Assembly (NCBI RefSeq): GCF_000025725.1
Contig: NC_013943.1
Coordinates: forward strand, 558,001-622,000
Length of the DNA stretch: 64,000 bases
Direction of reading: 5' to 3'
From: Denitrovibrio acetiphilus DSM 12809
GTDB taxonomy: Bacteria > Chrysiogenota > Deferribacteres > Deferribacterales > Geovibrionaceae
This document shows, in pieces, positions 1-7,705 of this stretch. The number at the start of each line of letters is the position of its first letter. Position 1 is the first letter of the stretch. The notes under the pieces are model-generated. The model made no database searches. It saw nothing but the letters and a program-made list of their open reading frames with translations, and was not told where the DNA came from. Made by a program: the position numbers and the translations under genes.

Positions 1-194
1 AAGTTCAGTGCAAGACAAAGCTTAAGAAGCGACTCTAAAGAAATCTGTCCTGTTGATTCAAACTTCTTCAATGTGCCGAGGCTGACCCCAGATCGTTCGG
101 CAAGACCTTCCTGGGTGAGGTTTTTTTCCAGACGGGTGTTTCTCAATGAGTTTCTGATATATTCAGCCATCTCTTCTAAAGTTATAAAAGTCAT
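1..194 (-). CDS. XRE-family helix-turn-helix regulator, partial
   Basis: Reading leftwards from ATG at 192-194 gives an open frame that runs off the window edge (about 64 residues visible). It begins MTFITLEEMAEYIRNSLRN and contains a typical lambda-repressor-like helix-turn-helix (LTQEGLAERSGVSLGTLKKFE), so DNA binding is well supported. Proteins of this size and sequence often act as the antitoxin/regulator half of HipBA-like pairs, but the partner would lie outside the window, so that role is only inference. An imperfect palindrome lies in the upstream region and may be its operator. The gene is divergent from parM. Confidence 0.75.
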   Translation of the reverse strand, partial: MTFITLEEMAEYIRNSLRNTRLEKNLTQEGLAERSGVSLGTLKKFESTGQISLESLLKLCLALN

Positions 195-228
195 TATAGT
201 ATCCCTAAAAGGCAAAATATTCAACTTG

Positions 229-246
229 TAGATATTATAGTATCTA
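229..246. promoter_or_regulatory. Candidate operator of the XRE gene (palindrome)
   Basis: The sequence TAGATA-TTATAG-TATCTA is an inverted repeat with 6-bp perfect arms. Part of it (ATTATAGTATC) recurs at 193-203, overlapping the XRE start codon. Two related sites about 41 bp apart upstream of an XRE gene suggest autorepression. This is inferred from position and symmetry only. Confidence 0.45.
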
Positions 247-364
247 TTATTTGAAGTGTCAATTGTGATGACTATTTAGCCTGTAATTAATCAATGATAT
301 TTATTAAGAGTGTTTAATCACTGTTCGGACACTTATAAAAAAGTTAAAAAAAACTGATTAAACC

Positions 365-386
365 GTTTACCCCCTTATCCATTATC
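365..386 (+). promoter_or_regulatory. Transfer/partition regulon box, copy 1 (parM)
   Basis: GTTTACCCCC, five bases, then CATTATC. It lies 26 nt upstream of the parM start codon. The same arrangement occurs in sense orientation upstream of traA, traH and ssb. It is probably an activator site or an unusual promoter core shared by the backbone operons. Confidence 0.6.
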
Positions 387-412
387 AGAATAGAAAGCAA
401 AGGAGGTATTGC

Positions 413-1369
413 ATGATAGGGATAGATGTAGGGTATGGAGATGTGAAAGCCGTCTATATGGATGTCGGCGAACTGAAATATTTCAAGCTGCCGACGGCGG
501 TAGCTTATGCGCCGATGAACAGCATTGACATTGCTGACGAGGCTGAGGAGAGATACAGCTTTCAGGGACGGGAATACATAGTCGGCGAATCAGCCAGATT
601 CGGAGCTTTTTCAACGAGGAGCTTTGATTTCCTGAAAAAGTATGCTCCGCTTTTTATCCATCACACACTTAAAGTGCTTAGGCTTGTGCCGTCATACGTG
701 GCGACTGGCTTGCCGCTTGGTCTCTTCAACAGAAAAGATGAGATGACCAAAGAGCTGACAACTGCACAGGTGGACGGCAACACAATCAAGGCAGAATTCA
801 GTATGTTCCCGCAGGCAGTGGGCATCCTGCTCGATTACCGGATGGATGATGCAGGCAAAGTGAAAGCCGATACTGCCAAAAACGGCATCGTATCAGACAT
901 AGGGTTTAACACCATAGATGTACTTTGTTTTGAGAAGGGGACGGCTATAAGGTCGGACGCTAAAACGCTGGACAAGTTCGGCATATCTAAGATCGTGCTG
1001 GAACTGGTGGAACTGATTAACAGAGAACATGGTATACAGCTTTCTGATCAGGAAGCGAAAGATGTTTTCCTTGCAGGACGTATGAATGTTTACGGCAACA
1101 AAATAGACCTGACTGAGGCCATTAGGAACATCACAGAGATGTATTTTGACGAAGTGATGCATAATATCAGAAGCCTTTGGGACAAACGTCTCCAGAGGGC
1201 AGATTTACTGTTGCTCGCTGGCGGAGGCGCAGTTACTATTGCCAAATATGTTCCTTCTGAATATGCTAAGATTGTCAAAGTTCCCGAACGGTCAGAGTTT
1301 GCGAACGCCAGAGGCTATTTGAAGGCTTTAATGGCGAAGCAAGAACAGGCTTTAAAGGCGGATAAATAA
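413..1369 (+). CDS. parM: ParM/StbA-like actin-type plasmid segregation ATPase
   Basis: This 318-residue protein has the actin/Hsp70-fold signatures of plasmid ParM proteins. A phosphate-1 loop sits at the extreme N-terminus (IGIDVGYGDVKAV, residues 2-14), a phosphate-2 motif at about 161-167 (SDIGFNT), and an adenosine motif at about 265-272 (LLLLAGGG). ParM polymerises into filaments that push plasmid copies apart when ParR is bound at a centromere. The start is set by an AGGAGG ribosome site just before ATG 413. A small ParR-like gene follows after a strong hairpin terminator. Presence of par genes argues for an autonomously replicating phase, although some ICEs also carry them. Family assignment is secure; the exact ParM subfamily is not. 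Confidence 0.88.
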   Translation: MIGIDVGYGDVKAVYMDVGELKYFKLPTAVAYAPMNSIDIADEAEERYSFQGREYIVGESARFGAFSTRSFDFLKKYAPLFIHHTLKVLRLVPSYVATGLPLGLFNRKDEMTKELTTAQVDGNTIKAEFSMFPQAVGILLDYRMDDAGKVKADTAKNGIVSDIGFNTIDVLCFEKGTAIRSDAKTLDKFGISKIVLELVELINREHGIQLSDQEAKDVFLAGRMNVYGNKIDLTEAIRNITEMYFDEVMHNIRSLWDKRLQRADLLLLAGGGAVTIAKYVPSEYAKIVKVPERSEFANARGYLKALMAKQEQALKADK

Positions 1370-1387
1370 ATAACGTCAGAAGTTGGA

Positions 1388-1422
1388 AGAGGCTTTACAC
1401 TCCGCCTGTGAAGCCTCTTTTT
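1388..1422 (+). terminator. Hairpin terminator between parM and parR
   Basis: A 12-bp stem (AGAGGCTTTACA / TGTGAAGCCTCT, one G-U pair) with a short loop is followed by five T residues. It lies between parM and the ParR-like gene, so either it lowers parR expression by partial termination or parR has its own promoter. Confidence 0.8.
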
Positions 1423-1437
1423 AATTAAGAGGGGACT

Positions 1438-1674
1438 ATGAAAGCATATCGACTTCAAATCACAATCAAAAACGAAGAGCTTTTTAAAATGATAATGTCC
1501 ATTCCGAAAACCCAGCGAGGACAGTTTATCTCTATGGCTCTACAGAAATATATCAAAAGCTCCGAAGGGGCACAGCTCCTCAGCATGTTCGCCACCCACC
1601 AGCCGGATATAGCAATGTTACCGGATTTCGCTGAGGCAGATGGTCAACTTGACGATATAATGGGAGAATTCTAA
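1438..1674 (+). CDS. ParR-like small DNA-binding protein
   Basis: A 78-residue protein directly downstream of parM. Its N-terminal half (YRLQITIKNE, then an R-G-Q-F-I helix segment around residues 25-40) fits a ribbon-helix-helix DNA-binding fold like that of ParR/StbB centromere-binding adaptors. ParR binds centromere repeats and the ParM filament end. Position is the strongest argument: ParM operons normally end in such a gene. The C-terminus is acidic, as is common for ParM-contacting tails. The stop codon overlaps the start of the next gene (TAATGA). I see no obvious iteron array, so the centromere is not identified. Confidence 0.65.
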   Translation: MKAYRLQITIKNEELFKMIMSIPKTQRGQFISMALQKYIKSSEGAQLLSMFATHQPDIAMLPDFAEADGQLDDIMGEF

Positions 1675-1883
1675 TGATAGCAACAGGAGAAAAAACACTA
1701 GGCGAAATGCTCAGATATCACATAGAAGCAAAAGGATTCAAACAAGCCGACATCTGCCGAAAGACAGGACTTTCACCTAGTCGCCTCTGTAACTATCTTA
1801 AGGATGCCAGAGAACCCGACTGGAAAACACTCTGTAAGATAGTAGACGCTATCAGGATCACTCTGAATGATTTGCGAGATTGA
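1674..1883 (+). CDS. Small XRE-family helix-turn-helix protein
   Basis: A 69-residue protein with an XRE/Cro helix-turn-helix at about residues 20-45 (KQADICRKTGLSPSRLCNYL). Its start overlaps the stop of the ParR-like gene, so the two are translationally coupled. It probably regulates the partition operon or copy number, but its target is unknown. Confidence 0.75.
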   Translation: MIATGEKTLGEMLRYHIEAKGFKQADICRKTGLSPSRLCNYLKDAREPDWKTLCKIVDAIRITLNDLRD

Positions 1884-1932
1884 ATTTAGATCGTGAAAAT
1901 GTTATAATCTATAAGATGATTAAGAGGTGTAA

Positions 1933-2877
1933 ATGATAGAGCTTGATAAAAACATAACTGATTTAATTGATATCAAAGCAAAAGAGATGAATCCGAACGC
2001 TGAATATTGCTCAAATGAGGTCTCGACTTATATTAATCAACTGAATTCTTTCATAGATGGGGCTTTATATTTAGACAGTGTGCAGATTAAAAGTTTACTA
2101 GACCGCCTAGTCGGTTATTATACGATTACTCTAGAAATACCCATTGATCAAGGTTTAAAAATAGCACGTGCAGTTAAATATGATGTAATAAGCGACAAAC
2201 CATGTTTCGAAAACGTAAGCAGATTGTCGTATATCCCTAAAGATGCAGGTGTGAAACCTTCAATTGGCAGGCTTAATAAACATGGTGAATCAATTTACTA
2301 CGGGTGTATATACTTCAATGACACATTTGGTGGCATTAATGTTGTTTTCTCAGAAGTTGATGCTATTAAAAGTGAAAATATAAATGTTTTGAAATCAGAA
2401 AGTACTGAAGAACTAAAGGTTTATTATATTGGGATATATGACTATATAAGGAGAGATAGTAGACCTTATTTTCTAACTCATGAAACTTATGAGTATTTCA
2501 AATCCGTCTATGAATACGCAGAAAGTAAGCTGGATGAATTTGTTTTTATGGCATTCAAACTATGTGATGCTTTCTTTTCTGATATTTTACGAAGAAAGAA
2601 ATCAGATAAATTGTATATTGTAACCTCGATTCTCGGGGCACTCTTTTTGGAAAGCCCTAATATTGATGGGCTTATTTATAATTCTGTTGCGGTCGAAGGT
2701 TCGCCTGTGATTGCACTAAAACCTGAATCTGTTGATAAGAAAATTGTACACAAGACAGCAACGGCTTTTTTTATACAAGCAAGATATGGCTACGGAATGT
2801 TTAAAGCAAAGCGTGTTAACCAAGGAGTAGTAAACGGTGACAAGATAGATTGGGAGCCTGTCATATTAACTGTGTAA
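1933..2877 (+). CDS. Hypothetical protein, 3' end altered by IS256 insertion
   Basis: A 314-residue protein I do not recognise. It has a good ribosome site (GAGG, five bases before ATG) and is AT-richer than the par genes. No signal peptide, membrane segment or known motif stands out; the middle is acidic with many aromatic residues. The last codons lie inside the IS256 element: reading across one copy of the 8-bp target duplication, the ancestral gene would read Asp-Trp-Ile-stop, about 308 residues. The insertion therefore swaps the final Ile for an eight-residue tail encoded by the IS end, and the protein is probably still functional. Confidence 0.6.
   Translation: MIELDKNITDLIDIKAKEMNPNAEYCSNEVSTYINQLNSFIDGALYLDSVQIKSLLDRLVGYYTITLEIPIDQGLKIARAVKYDVISDKPCFENVSRLSYIPKDAGVKPSIGRLNKHGESIYYGCIYFNDTFGGINVVFSEVDAIKSENINVLKSESTEELKVYYIGIYDYIRRDSRPYFLTHETYEYFKSVYEYAESKLDEFVFMAFKLCDAFFSDILRRKKSDKLYIVTSILGALFLESPNIDGLIYNSVAVEGSPVIALKPESVDKKIVHKTATAFFIQARYGYGMFKAKRVNQGVVNGDKIDWEPVILTV
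2846..2853. repeat. Target-site duplication, left, of IS256-family element
   Basis: TAGATTGG immediately precedes the left inverted repeat. The identical 8 bp follows the right end at 4147-4154. An 8-bp duplication is usual for the IS256 family. Confidence 0.9.
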
Positions 2878-4146
2878 AGTCGTAATTCTATCTTCATAGT
2901 TTATATACAGCTGAGAGTATATTACACCCCAATCCCTGATTGGCATAGTCCACTTTTTTTCGATACCTAAAATAGCTAAATATAAGAGCTTTATAAGGGA
3001 GTCTTCCGTCGGGAAGGCTCCTTTGCTTTTGGTAGTTTTCCTGATAGCAGAATGAAAGCTCTCAACCGGATTCGTGGTATAAATCAGCCTCCTAAGCTCC
3101 TTAGAGTACTTGAAATAAGTGGAAAGTTCAGTCCAGTTGTTCCGCCATGATTTTGAAATATTAGGATATTTACTGTCCCACTTATCGGCGAAGGCATCCA
3201 GCTCAGCTCTGGCTTGTTCCTCTGTGGCTGCAGCATAGACTTTCTTGAGGTCAGCAGCTACAGTTTTACGCTCTTTCCAAGGCACAAAGCGGAGAGAATT
3301 ACGAATCTGATGGACTACGCATTTCTGTATCTCAGACTGCGGAAAAGCGGCTGTGATGGCTTCTGAGATGCCCTTAAGGTTATCTACGGCAAAGATGAGA
3401 ATATCCTGCACTCCACGGTTCTTCAGTTCATTCATGACTGTCAGCCAGTATTTAGCGGACTCTGTCTCGGCAAGATATAGCCCCAGACAGGATTTATGAC
3501 CTTCTAGGCTAATGCCGATCACAAAGTAGATCGTGACGTTACGGACGGCTCCATCCACACGCATCTTTAGAACCATACCGTCCATAAAGACGATGGCATA
3601 AATCTCTTCTAATGCTCTATTCTGCCACTCCTTAGCCTGTGGAAGAATCTTGTCTGTGATAACGCTTACTGTCTCTGGAGAGATTTCATGACCGTAAATT
3701 TCATAAATATGCTCTTTGATGTCACGATTGCTCATCCCTTTGGCATACATAGAGATTACCTTAGCCTCTATGCCTGATATATCGGTTTGGCGTTTCTTTA
3801 CTATTTCAGGTGAAAAGGTTGATAGGCGGTCTCTGGGGACTTCGAGCTCCATTTCACCTACGTGTGATTTGACTTTCTTGGATGAATGACCATTACGGTT
3901 ATTGCCTGATTCACTAGCATTCTGCTCGTGTTTCTTGTAGCCTAGGTGAGCTTCTAACTCCCCTTCGTATAGCGTTTCGATGACTTCTTTCATCATCTCA
4001 CGCATAAATACCTGTAGGTCTTCTGTTGTCTTTACATCGTTCTCGGCAAGGATATCTTTTAGCTTGTTCTTATCAAATACCATAGCAAACCTCGTATTAT
4101 GTTATTTTAACACATACGACGTTTACACACTTCTATTTACAGGCTC
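2854..4146. mobile_element. IS256-family insertion sequence
   Basis: A 1293-bp element with one transposase gene. Both ends start GAGCCTGT when read inward and continue with a shared TGTGTAAA and GTCGTA block, forming imperfect terminal inverted repeats of about 30 bp. It is flanked by the 8-bp direct repeat TAGATTGG (2846-2853 and 4147-4154). Intact ends, perfect duplication and an intact transposase indicate a fairly recent, probably active copy. Confidence 0.92.
2866..4083 (-). CDS. IS256-family (mutator type) transposase
   Basis: The 405-residue protein is full length for the family. It has the N-terminal region typical of IS256/mutator transposases (E-L-E-A-H-L-G-Y-K-K-H, then N-x-R-N-G-H) and catalytic-core signatures including FMDGMVLKM, the FAVDNLKG region and TTNPVESFHSAIR. 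It catalyses cut-and-paste or copy-out transposition of the surrounding element. There is no frameshift or internal stop. Its transcription is antiparallel to the host gene it landed in. Confidence 0.95.
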   Translation of the reverse strand: MVFDKNKLKDILAENDVKTTEDLQVFMREMMKEVIETLYEGELEAHLGYKKHEQNASESGNNRNGHSSKKVKSHVGEMELEVPRDRLSTFSPEIVKKRQTDISGIEAKVISMYAKGMSNRDIKEHIYEIYGHEISPETVSVITDKILPQAKEWQNRALEEIYAIVFMDGMVLKMRVDGAVRNVTIYFVIGISLEGHKSCLGLYLAETESAKYWLTVMNELKNRGVQDILIFAVDNLKGISEAITAAFPQSEIQKCVVHQIRNSLRFVPWKERKTVAADLKKVYAAATEEQARAELDAFADKWDSKYPNISKSWRNNWTELSTYFKYSKELRRLIYTTNPVESFHSAIRKTTKSKGAFPTEDSLIKLLYLAILGIEKKWTMPIRDWGVIYSQLYINYEDRITTLHS

Positions 4147-4154
4147 TAGATTGG
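4147..4154. repeat. Target-site duplication, right, of IS256-family element
   Basis: TAGATTGG, identical to 2846-2853, directly after the right inverted repeat. Confidence 0.9.
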
Positions 4155-4178
4155 ATTTAATGTCTAATTTCTCGGTGA

Positions 4179-4505
4179 CTAGTATCGCATTAATTTTAAG
4201 TTTAACATATCAACTTTTTCTACTATTTCAGTGAGTTTGTTCTCGTTTGACTCAATGCTGCCTTTCAAGTCATTAAGCTCATATGTGTAATTGTCTGTTT
4301 TACTAGCTATATCAAAGACTTTACTGTCTATATTTTCAATATCGCCTTTAACATTTTCTATTTCTTTATTTATAAAATAAAGATCTCTATCTATTCGATC
4401 GTCAAGCTCATTTATGATGCTTGCAATGTAAATAAGCATAAGTGAGATAAAAATTGGAAACAAGTTTGCTTTTATAAATGATAATAGTTTTTTTAATAGA
4501 GTCAT
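4179..4505 (-). CDS. Small membrane-anchored coiled-coil protein
   Basis: A 108-residue protein with one N-terminal membrane segment (about residues 12-30), then a charged region rich in E, K, N and D with heptad-like spacing to the end, predicting a coiled coil. It lies two bases downstream of the lipoprotein gene stop on the same strand, so the two are almost certainly cotranscribed. No family recognised. It may act with the lipoprotein at the cell envelope. Confidence 0.6.
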   Translation of the reverse strand: MTLLKKLLSFIKANLFPIFISLMLIYIASIINELDDRIDRDLYFINKEIENVKGDIENIDSKVFDIASKTDNYTYELNDLKGSIESNENKLTEIVEKVDMLNLKLMRY

Positions 4506-4506
4506 A

Positions 4507-5718
4507 TTACCAGCCCATTCTCATATAAAATAAATTATTGTTGAGTTGTTGCAGTTGATTGGCTGTATTCATGTTATCTAATGTGCTATTTAAGTTGGCT
4601 TCTTCTGCTGCTTGCGCTTGTCGTTGTGCCGCCACAGCTTGCATTTCTTGCGCTCTAGTTTGTCGTTCTTGTTTCAGTTGGACTCTTTTTTGTGCCTTTT
4701 GCTCATTAATTTTTGCTAATTCAGCGTCAAGTTTTTCTTTGATTTTGGATAAGTATTTGTCTTCATCACAAATTGCTTTATATTCTAAATTATCAATGAA
4801 TGTGACTTCAATGTTATCGTTGCATATTTTTTTCTTATATTGTTTTTTGACTATAAGGGCTTTTTGTTGTGCACCAAGGGCCTTATTTCCTGCATCCCTG
4901 ATTTCATTTAAAATAGTATTCACCTTATTATAATAACTGTCAGGAAGTTTAACTCGCTTTACTAACTGTCCATTAATGACTTCGGCGGCATTAGAATATC
5001 CTTGCTTTGTGTTTTCAATTCCGAAACCAGTTTCTTTTTCAGTTTTTCTATCAGTAATAAGAAATTTAAAATTTCTATCGTCGAACTCATTATTTCTGAA
5101 ATCTACGATAGTGTAGTAGAAATTTGGATACGTTTTGTGGTGAATGACAGTATCACTTAACGGAGAGCTGACGTTTAAAAGATTAGGTTCTTTATCTGAA
5201 AAGAATCCATACATATAGCTTAAATTAAAGTTAATCCCATTATCGTTAATAGTTGTTTCTACAAAGTATCCATTTTGTAAGTCACCTTCTAATATCTTGT
5301 CATTTAAGTTAAATTTTTGGTAGTAATATTCTGGTTCTTGCTCTTTGCCAGGATATATGGCTATTGCCTCCATATCGGTTAAGATGCCTTTTTCGAATTC
5401 TCTTCCAAGTCCATATGCGTAGCCGTTTTTACAATCTCCATCCCAAAATATTTTATAGTCAGGTTTTATTGTTCGATCATTTTCTTTTGAGGTACCCACA
5501 AATACTTTACACTCTTCTGATTTATTTGAAGGTTGAACCCATTTAACCAATGATTTAACCGATGTCTCACTTTTGATGCGCCCATATTCAGCTAAATAGA
5601 TATCCTCATATTTATTAACATCTGTTTCTGAAACTGAGGGTAAATAATTAACCCCTGCACAACCAAAAAATGAACTAATGATTATATATATTATTGAATA
5701 TGAAAAAAACTTGCGCAT
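4507..5718 (-). CDS. Putative lipoprotein with C-terminal coiled coil
   Basis: A 403-residue protein with a lipoprotein signal peptide ending in a lipobox (SSFFGC, Cys about residue 20), so it should be exported and lipid-anchored. The middle contains Tyr/Gly-rich stretches (for example KNGYAYGLGREFEKG) loosely reminiscent of MORN repeats. The last 80 residues are an Ala/Gln/Glu-rich coiled coil ending in a short aromatic tail. An AGGAG site precedes the ATG. It is divergent from the transfer operon starting with traA and AT-richer than it. A role in surface or entry exclusion is possible but is only a guess from location. Confidence 0.6.
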   Translation of the reverse strand: MRKFFSYSIIYIIISSFFGCAGVNYLPSVSETDVNKYEDIYLAEYGRIKSETSVKSLVKWVQPSNKSEECKVFVGTSKENDRTIKPDYKIFWDGDCKNGYAYGLGREFEKGILTDMEAIAIYPGKEQEPEYYYQKFNLNDKILEGDLQNGYFVETTINDNGINFNLSYMYGFFSDKEPNLLNVSSPLSDTVIHHKTYPNFYYTIVDFRNNEFDDRNFKFLITDRKTEKETGFGIENTKQGYSNAAEVINGQLVKRVKLPDSYYNKVNTILNEIRDAGNKALGAQQKALIVKKQYKKKICNDNIEVTFIDNLEYKAICDEDKYLSKIKEKLDAELAKINEQKAQKRVQLKQERQTRAQEMQAVAAQRQAQAAEEANLNSTLDNMNTANQLQQLNNNLFYMRMGW

Positions 5719-5815
5719 AGGTTGCTCCTATATATTTATAGAGAGAATTTTACAATTAACTAGGCCTGATTGCAACGCAAGTTTTAACATTGTGAATATT
5801 TTATTGTTCAACGAT

Positions 5816-5837
5816 GTTTACCCCCATGTTCATTATC
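5816..5837 (+). promoter_or_regulatory. Transfer/partition regulon box, copy 2 (traA)
   Basis: GTTTACCCCC, five bases, CATTATC, ending 29 nt before the traA start codon. Ten-base core and CATTATC block are identical to the parM copy. Confidence 0.65.
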
Positions 5838-5866
5838 TAATAACAATACACAGGGGGCAATTCCTA

Positions 5867-6166
5867 ATGAAGAGAAAACACATCCTTACATTCGCTGCGT
5901 TTGCGGCGGCGATCTTTTGCACATCTATGGCGCAGGCCGCCACAACACCCACAACGGGTGATCTCGCATATTCCTGGTATGACATAGCTATGAACAAAGT
6001 CATCGGCGGCCCGATAGGCTATACAATCGGAGCTGGCGGCGTTGGCTACGGCATAGTCACCGGTATGATCAGCTCAAACCTCAGAACACCTATAATAGCA
6101 ACATCACTATCAGCAGCATGGCTGGGGCTGAACGCTATAGTATCCACAATGGGTGCTATCTACTAA
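5867..6166 (+). CDS. traA: TraA-like conjugative pilin precursor
   Basis: A 99-residue protein with a signal peptide (positively charged start, hydrophobic core, cleavage near AQA-A at about residue 24) followed by two hydrophobic helices separated by a short loop, the layout of F-type/VirB2-like pilins. Mature pilin would be about 70 residues, as usual. The ATG at 5867 is preferred over an upstream in-frame start at 5678 because a GGGGG ribosome site lies about nine bases before it and the signal peptide starts there. It opens the transfer operon, directly before traL, as in F. Confidence 0.82.
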   Translation: MKRKHILTFAAFAAAIFCTSMAQAATTPTTGDLAYSWYDIAMNKVIGGPIGYTIGAGGVGYGIVTGMISSNLRTPIIATSLSAAWLGLNAIVSTMGAIY

Positions 6167-6435
6167 TGCGCTCATACGTCCCACAATATCTGCACAAACC
6201 CGTAAAAATCATGATGCTGGATTCTGATGAGTTCGTGATCCTTGCAAATGGGGTGCTTGTCGGTGTTTTACTTAAAAGCATCGTGCTCTTTATATTAGTG
6301 CTGGTCATATTCTTTATCTATAGAAAAGGTAAAGAAAAGCACCCCAGAGGCTTTTTCAGACACATCCCGCATATGCTGGGGTTGAAGCAGTTCAGGCATT
6401 TTCCAAATATCTTTATTCGCAATTTTATGGAGTAG
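6166..6435 (+). CDS. traL: TraL, F-type T4SS membrane protein
   Basis: An 89-residue protein beginning with the family pattern Y-V-P-Q-Y-L followed by a D-x-D-E box, then two hydrophobic segments (residues 25-50) and a basic, aromatic C-terminus. TraL is a small inner-membrane component needed for pilus assembly. The ATG overlaps the traA stop (TAATG), which fixes the start; a longer in-frame opening upstream only reflects overlap with traA. Confidence 0.85.
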   Translation: MRSYVPQYLHKPVKIMMLDSDEFVILANGVLVGVLLKSIVLFILVLVIFFIYRKGKEKHPRGFFRHIPHMLGLKQFRHFPNIFIRNFME

Positions 6436-6437
6436 CT

Positions 6438-6995
6438 ATGCGCTTTGATAAATATGTAAGCAGGGCATCTAATCTGTTTATGGAAAACAGACTGTGCAAG
6501 TTTATGACTATTGTTCTTGCCGCTGTTATCATCATACAGCTGTGGATGCTGAATAACTCTTTCAGAAACCAGAATGCATATCTCATTCCCACAGGGCTGA
6601 CCACAAAGGCTGCTGTCAGCGGGCATTTTCTGGATGCTAACTATGTCCAGGCGATGGGAGTTTATGTAAGCCAGCTTTTATACAATTTCACTCCGCAGAC
6701 AGTTGCGAACCAATACAAAGAACTTGCCTCACTGTTTTCCGCAGACTGCTATCAGGAGAATTCAAACAAGCTGATCAGCATGGCAAACGCTTATGCGGAT
6801 AATGAGATTTCGATGGTATTTCGGGTTATGGAGATCAAGTCTTTCACACAGCCGAATGTTATCGAGATATCCGGTGAAACCTCAAAGACAATCCTCGGAG
6901 AGAACGTCCAGTCGTTCAAGGCTTCGCTGCTGGTTTACTACGATGTTTTTAACGGGCTTTTCAGGATTACAGCCATAGAGGAGAAGCAATCATGA
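6438..6995 (+). CDS. traE: TraE, VirB5/VirB8-like T4SS assembly protein
   Basis: A 185-residue protein with a cytoplasmic start, one membrane helix (about residues 23-42) and a periplasmic domain of the VirB8-like type. This matches F TraE in size and topology, and it lies between traL and traK as in F. TraE is a bitopic inner-membrane subunit of the channel and pilus assembly machinery. Its 3' end overlaps traK by 4 bp. Confidence 0.87.
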   Translation: MRFDKYVSRASNLFMENRLCKFMTIVLAAVIIIQLWMLNNSFRNQNAYLIPTGLTTKAAVSGHFLDANYVQAMGVYVSQLLYNFTPQTVANQYKELASLFSADCYQENSNKLISMANAYADNEISMVFRVMEIKSFTQPNVIEISGETSKTILGENVQSFKASLLVYYDVFNGLFRITAIEEKQS

Positions 6996-7705
6996 GACTG
7001 CTACTGTTATTGTTTCTATTATTACCTGCTTATGTGCATTCAGCCACAACAGGCATAGAACCAGAGGTTGTAACTACTATCGAAATGTCCAGATCAGACA
7101 TGAATAGAATCGTTTGCCCTTATCCTATTACCGACTTTGCAACCTCCAAAGAAAACAATATGACCTACAAAATCTCCGGAAATAACCTGTTTATTAAATT
7201 TCCGGTTATTGCGGTTACAAAAGACGGGGAACTGATAGAAAAGAAGTATTTTAACGGCTATGCGGAAGTTCACCTTGTCTGTGGTGATGCGGTCTATTCA
7301 CTCATTCTGCAAGCGGAGCAGAAGAAGACAGAGACGGTTTATCTTTCGGATACAGCAGGGAAGATGAAAAAAGCAAACGAATATGTACGCTCTAAAAGCT
7401 ATGAAGACCTTATAACAGAGTTTATTCAGGCTCTGATAGAAAATAAGCCGCTTAATGATTTTTATATGGATGAATCTGACGAGAAGGAAACCTACAGGGG
7501 AATTGATATATCTGTATCAAGAGTAATGGTTGGCGGTGGATATGTTGTAAAAGAGCTCATTCTGGAATCAAAAGAGAAGGTAAGCCTGACAGATACTGAG
7601 CTTTTGAAGCTGAGGATGCTGAGCAATGTCAAGGCAGTCGCACTGTTATCTCCGACATTCGCAGGGATTACAAAAGCCTATGTGGTGCAGGGGAAGATCA
7701 AATGA
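6992..7705 (+). CDS. traK: TraK, secretin-like outer-membrane core protein
   Basis: A 237-residue protein with a cleavable signal peptide (cleavage about residue 18) followed by a beta-rich domain with the family-typical S-x-x-D-x-N-R-I-x-C-P start (RSDMNRIVCP). TraK is the VirB9-like periplasmic subunit that forms the outer-membrane core complex with TraV and TraB. Overlaps at both ends (ATGA-type) indicate tight translational coupling. Confidence 0.85.
   Translation: MRLLLLLFLLLPAYVHSATTGIEPEVVTTIEMSRSDMNRIVCPYPITDFATSKENNMTYKISGNNLFIKFPVIAVTKDGELIEKKYFNGYAEVHLVCGDAVYSLILQAEQKKTETVYLSDTAGKMKKANEYVRSKSYEDLITEFIQALIENKPLNDFYMDESDEKETYRGIDISVSRVMVGGGYVVKELILESKEKVSLTDTELLKLRMLSNVKAVALLSPTFAGITKAYVVQGKIK

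Noticed and set aside
893-1278. Minus-strand ORFs of 62 and 89 residues within parM
   Set aside because: They overlap parM completely on the other strand, lack ribosome sites and show no protein motifs; they are shadow frames.
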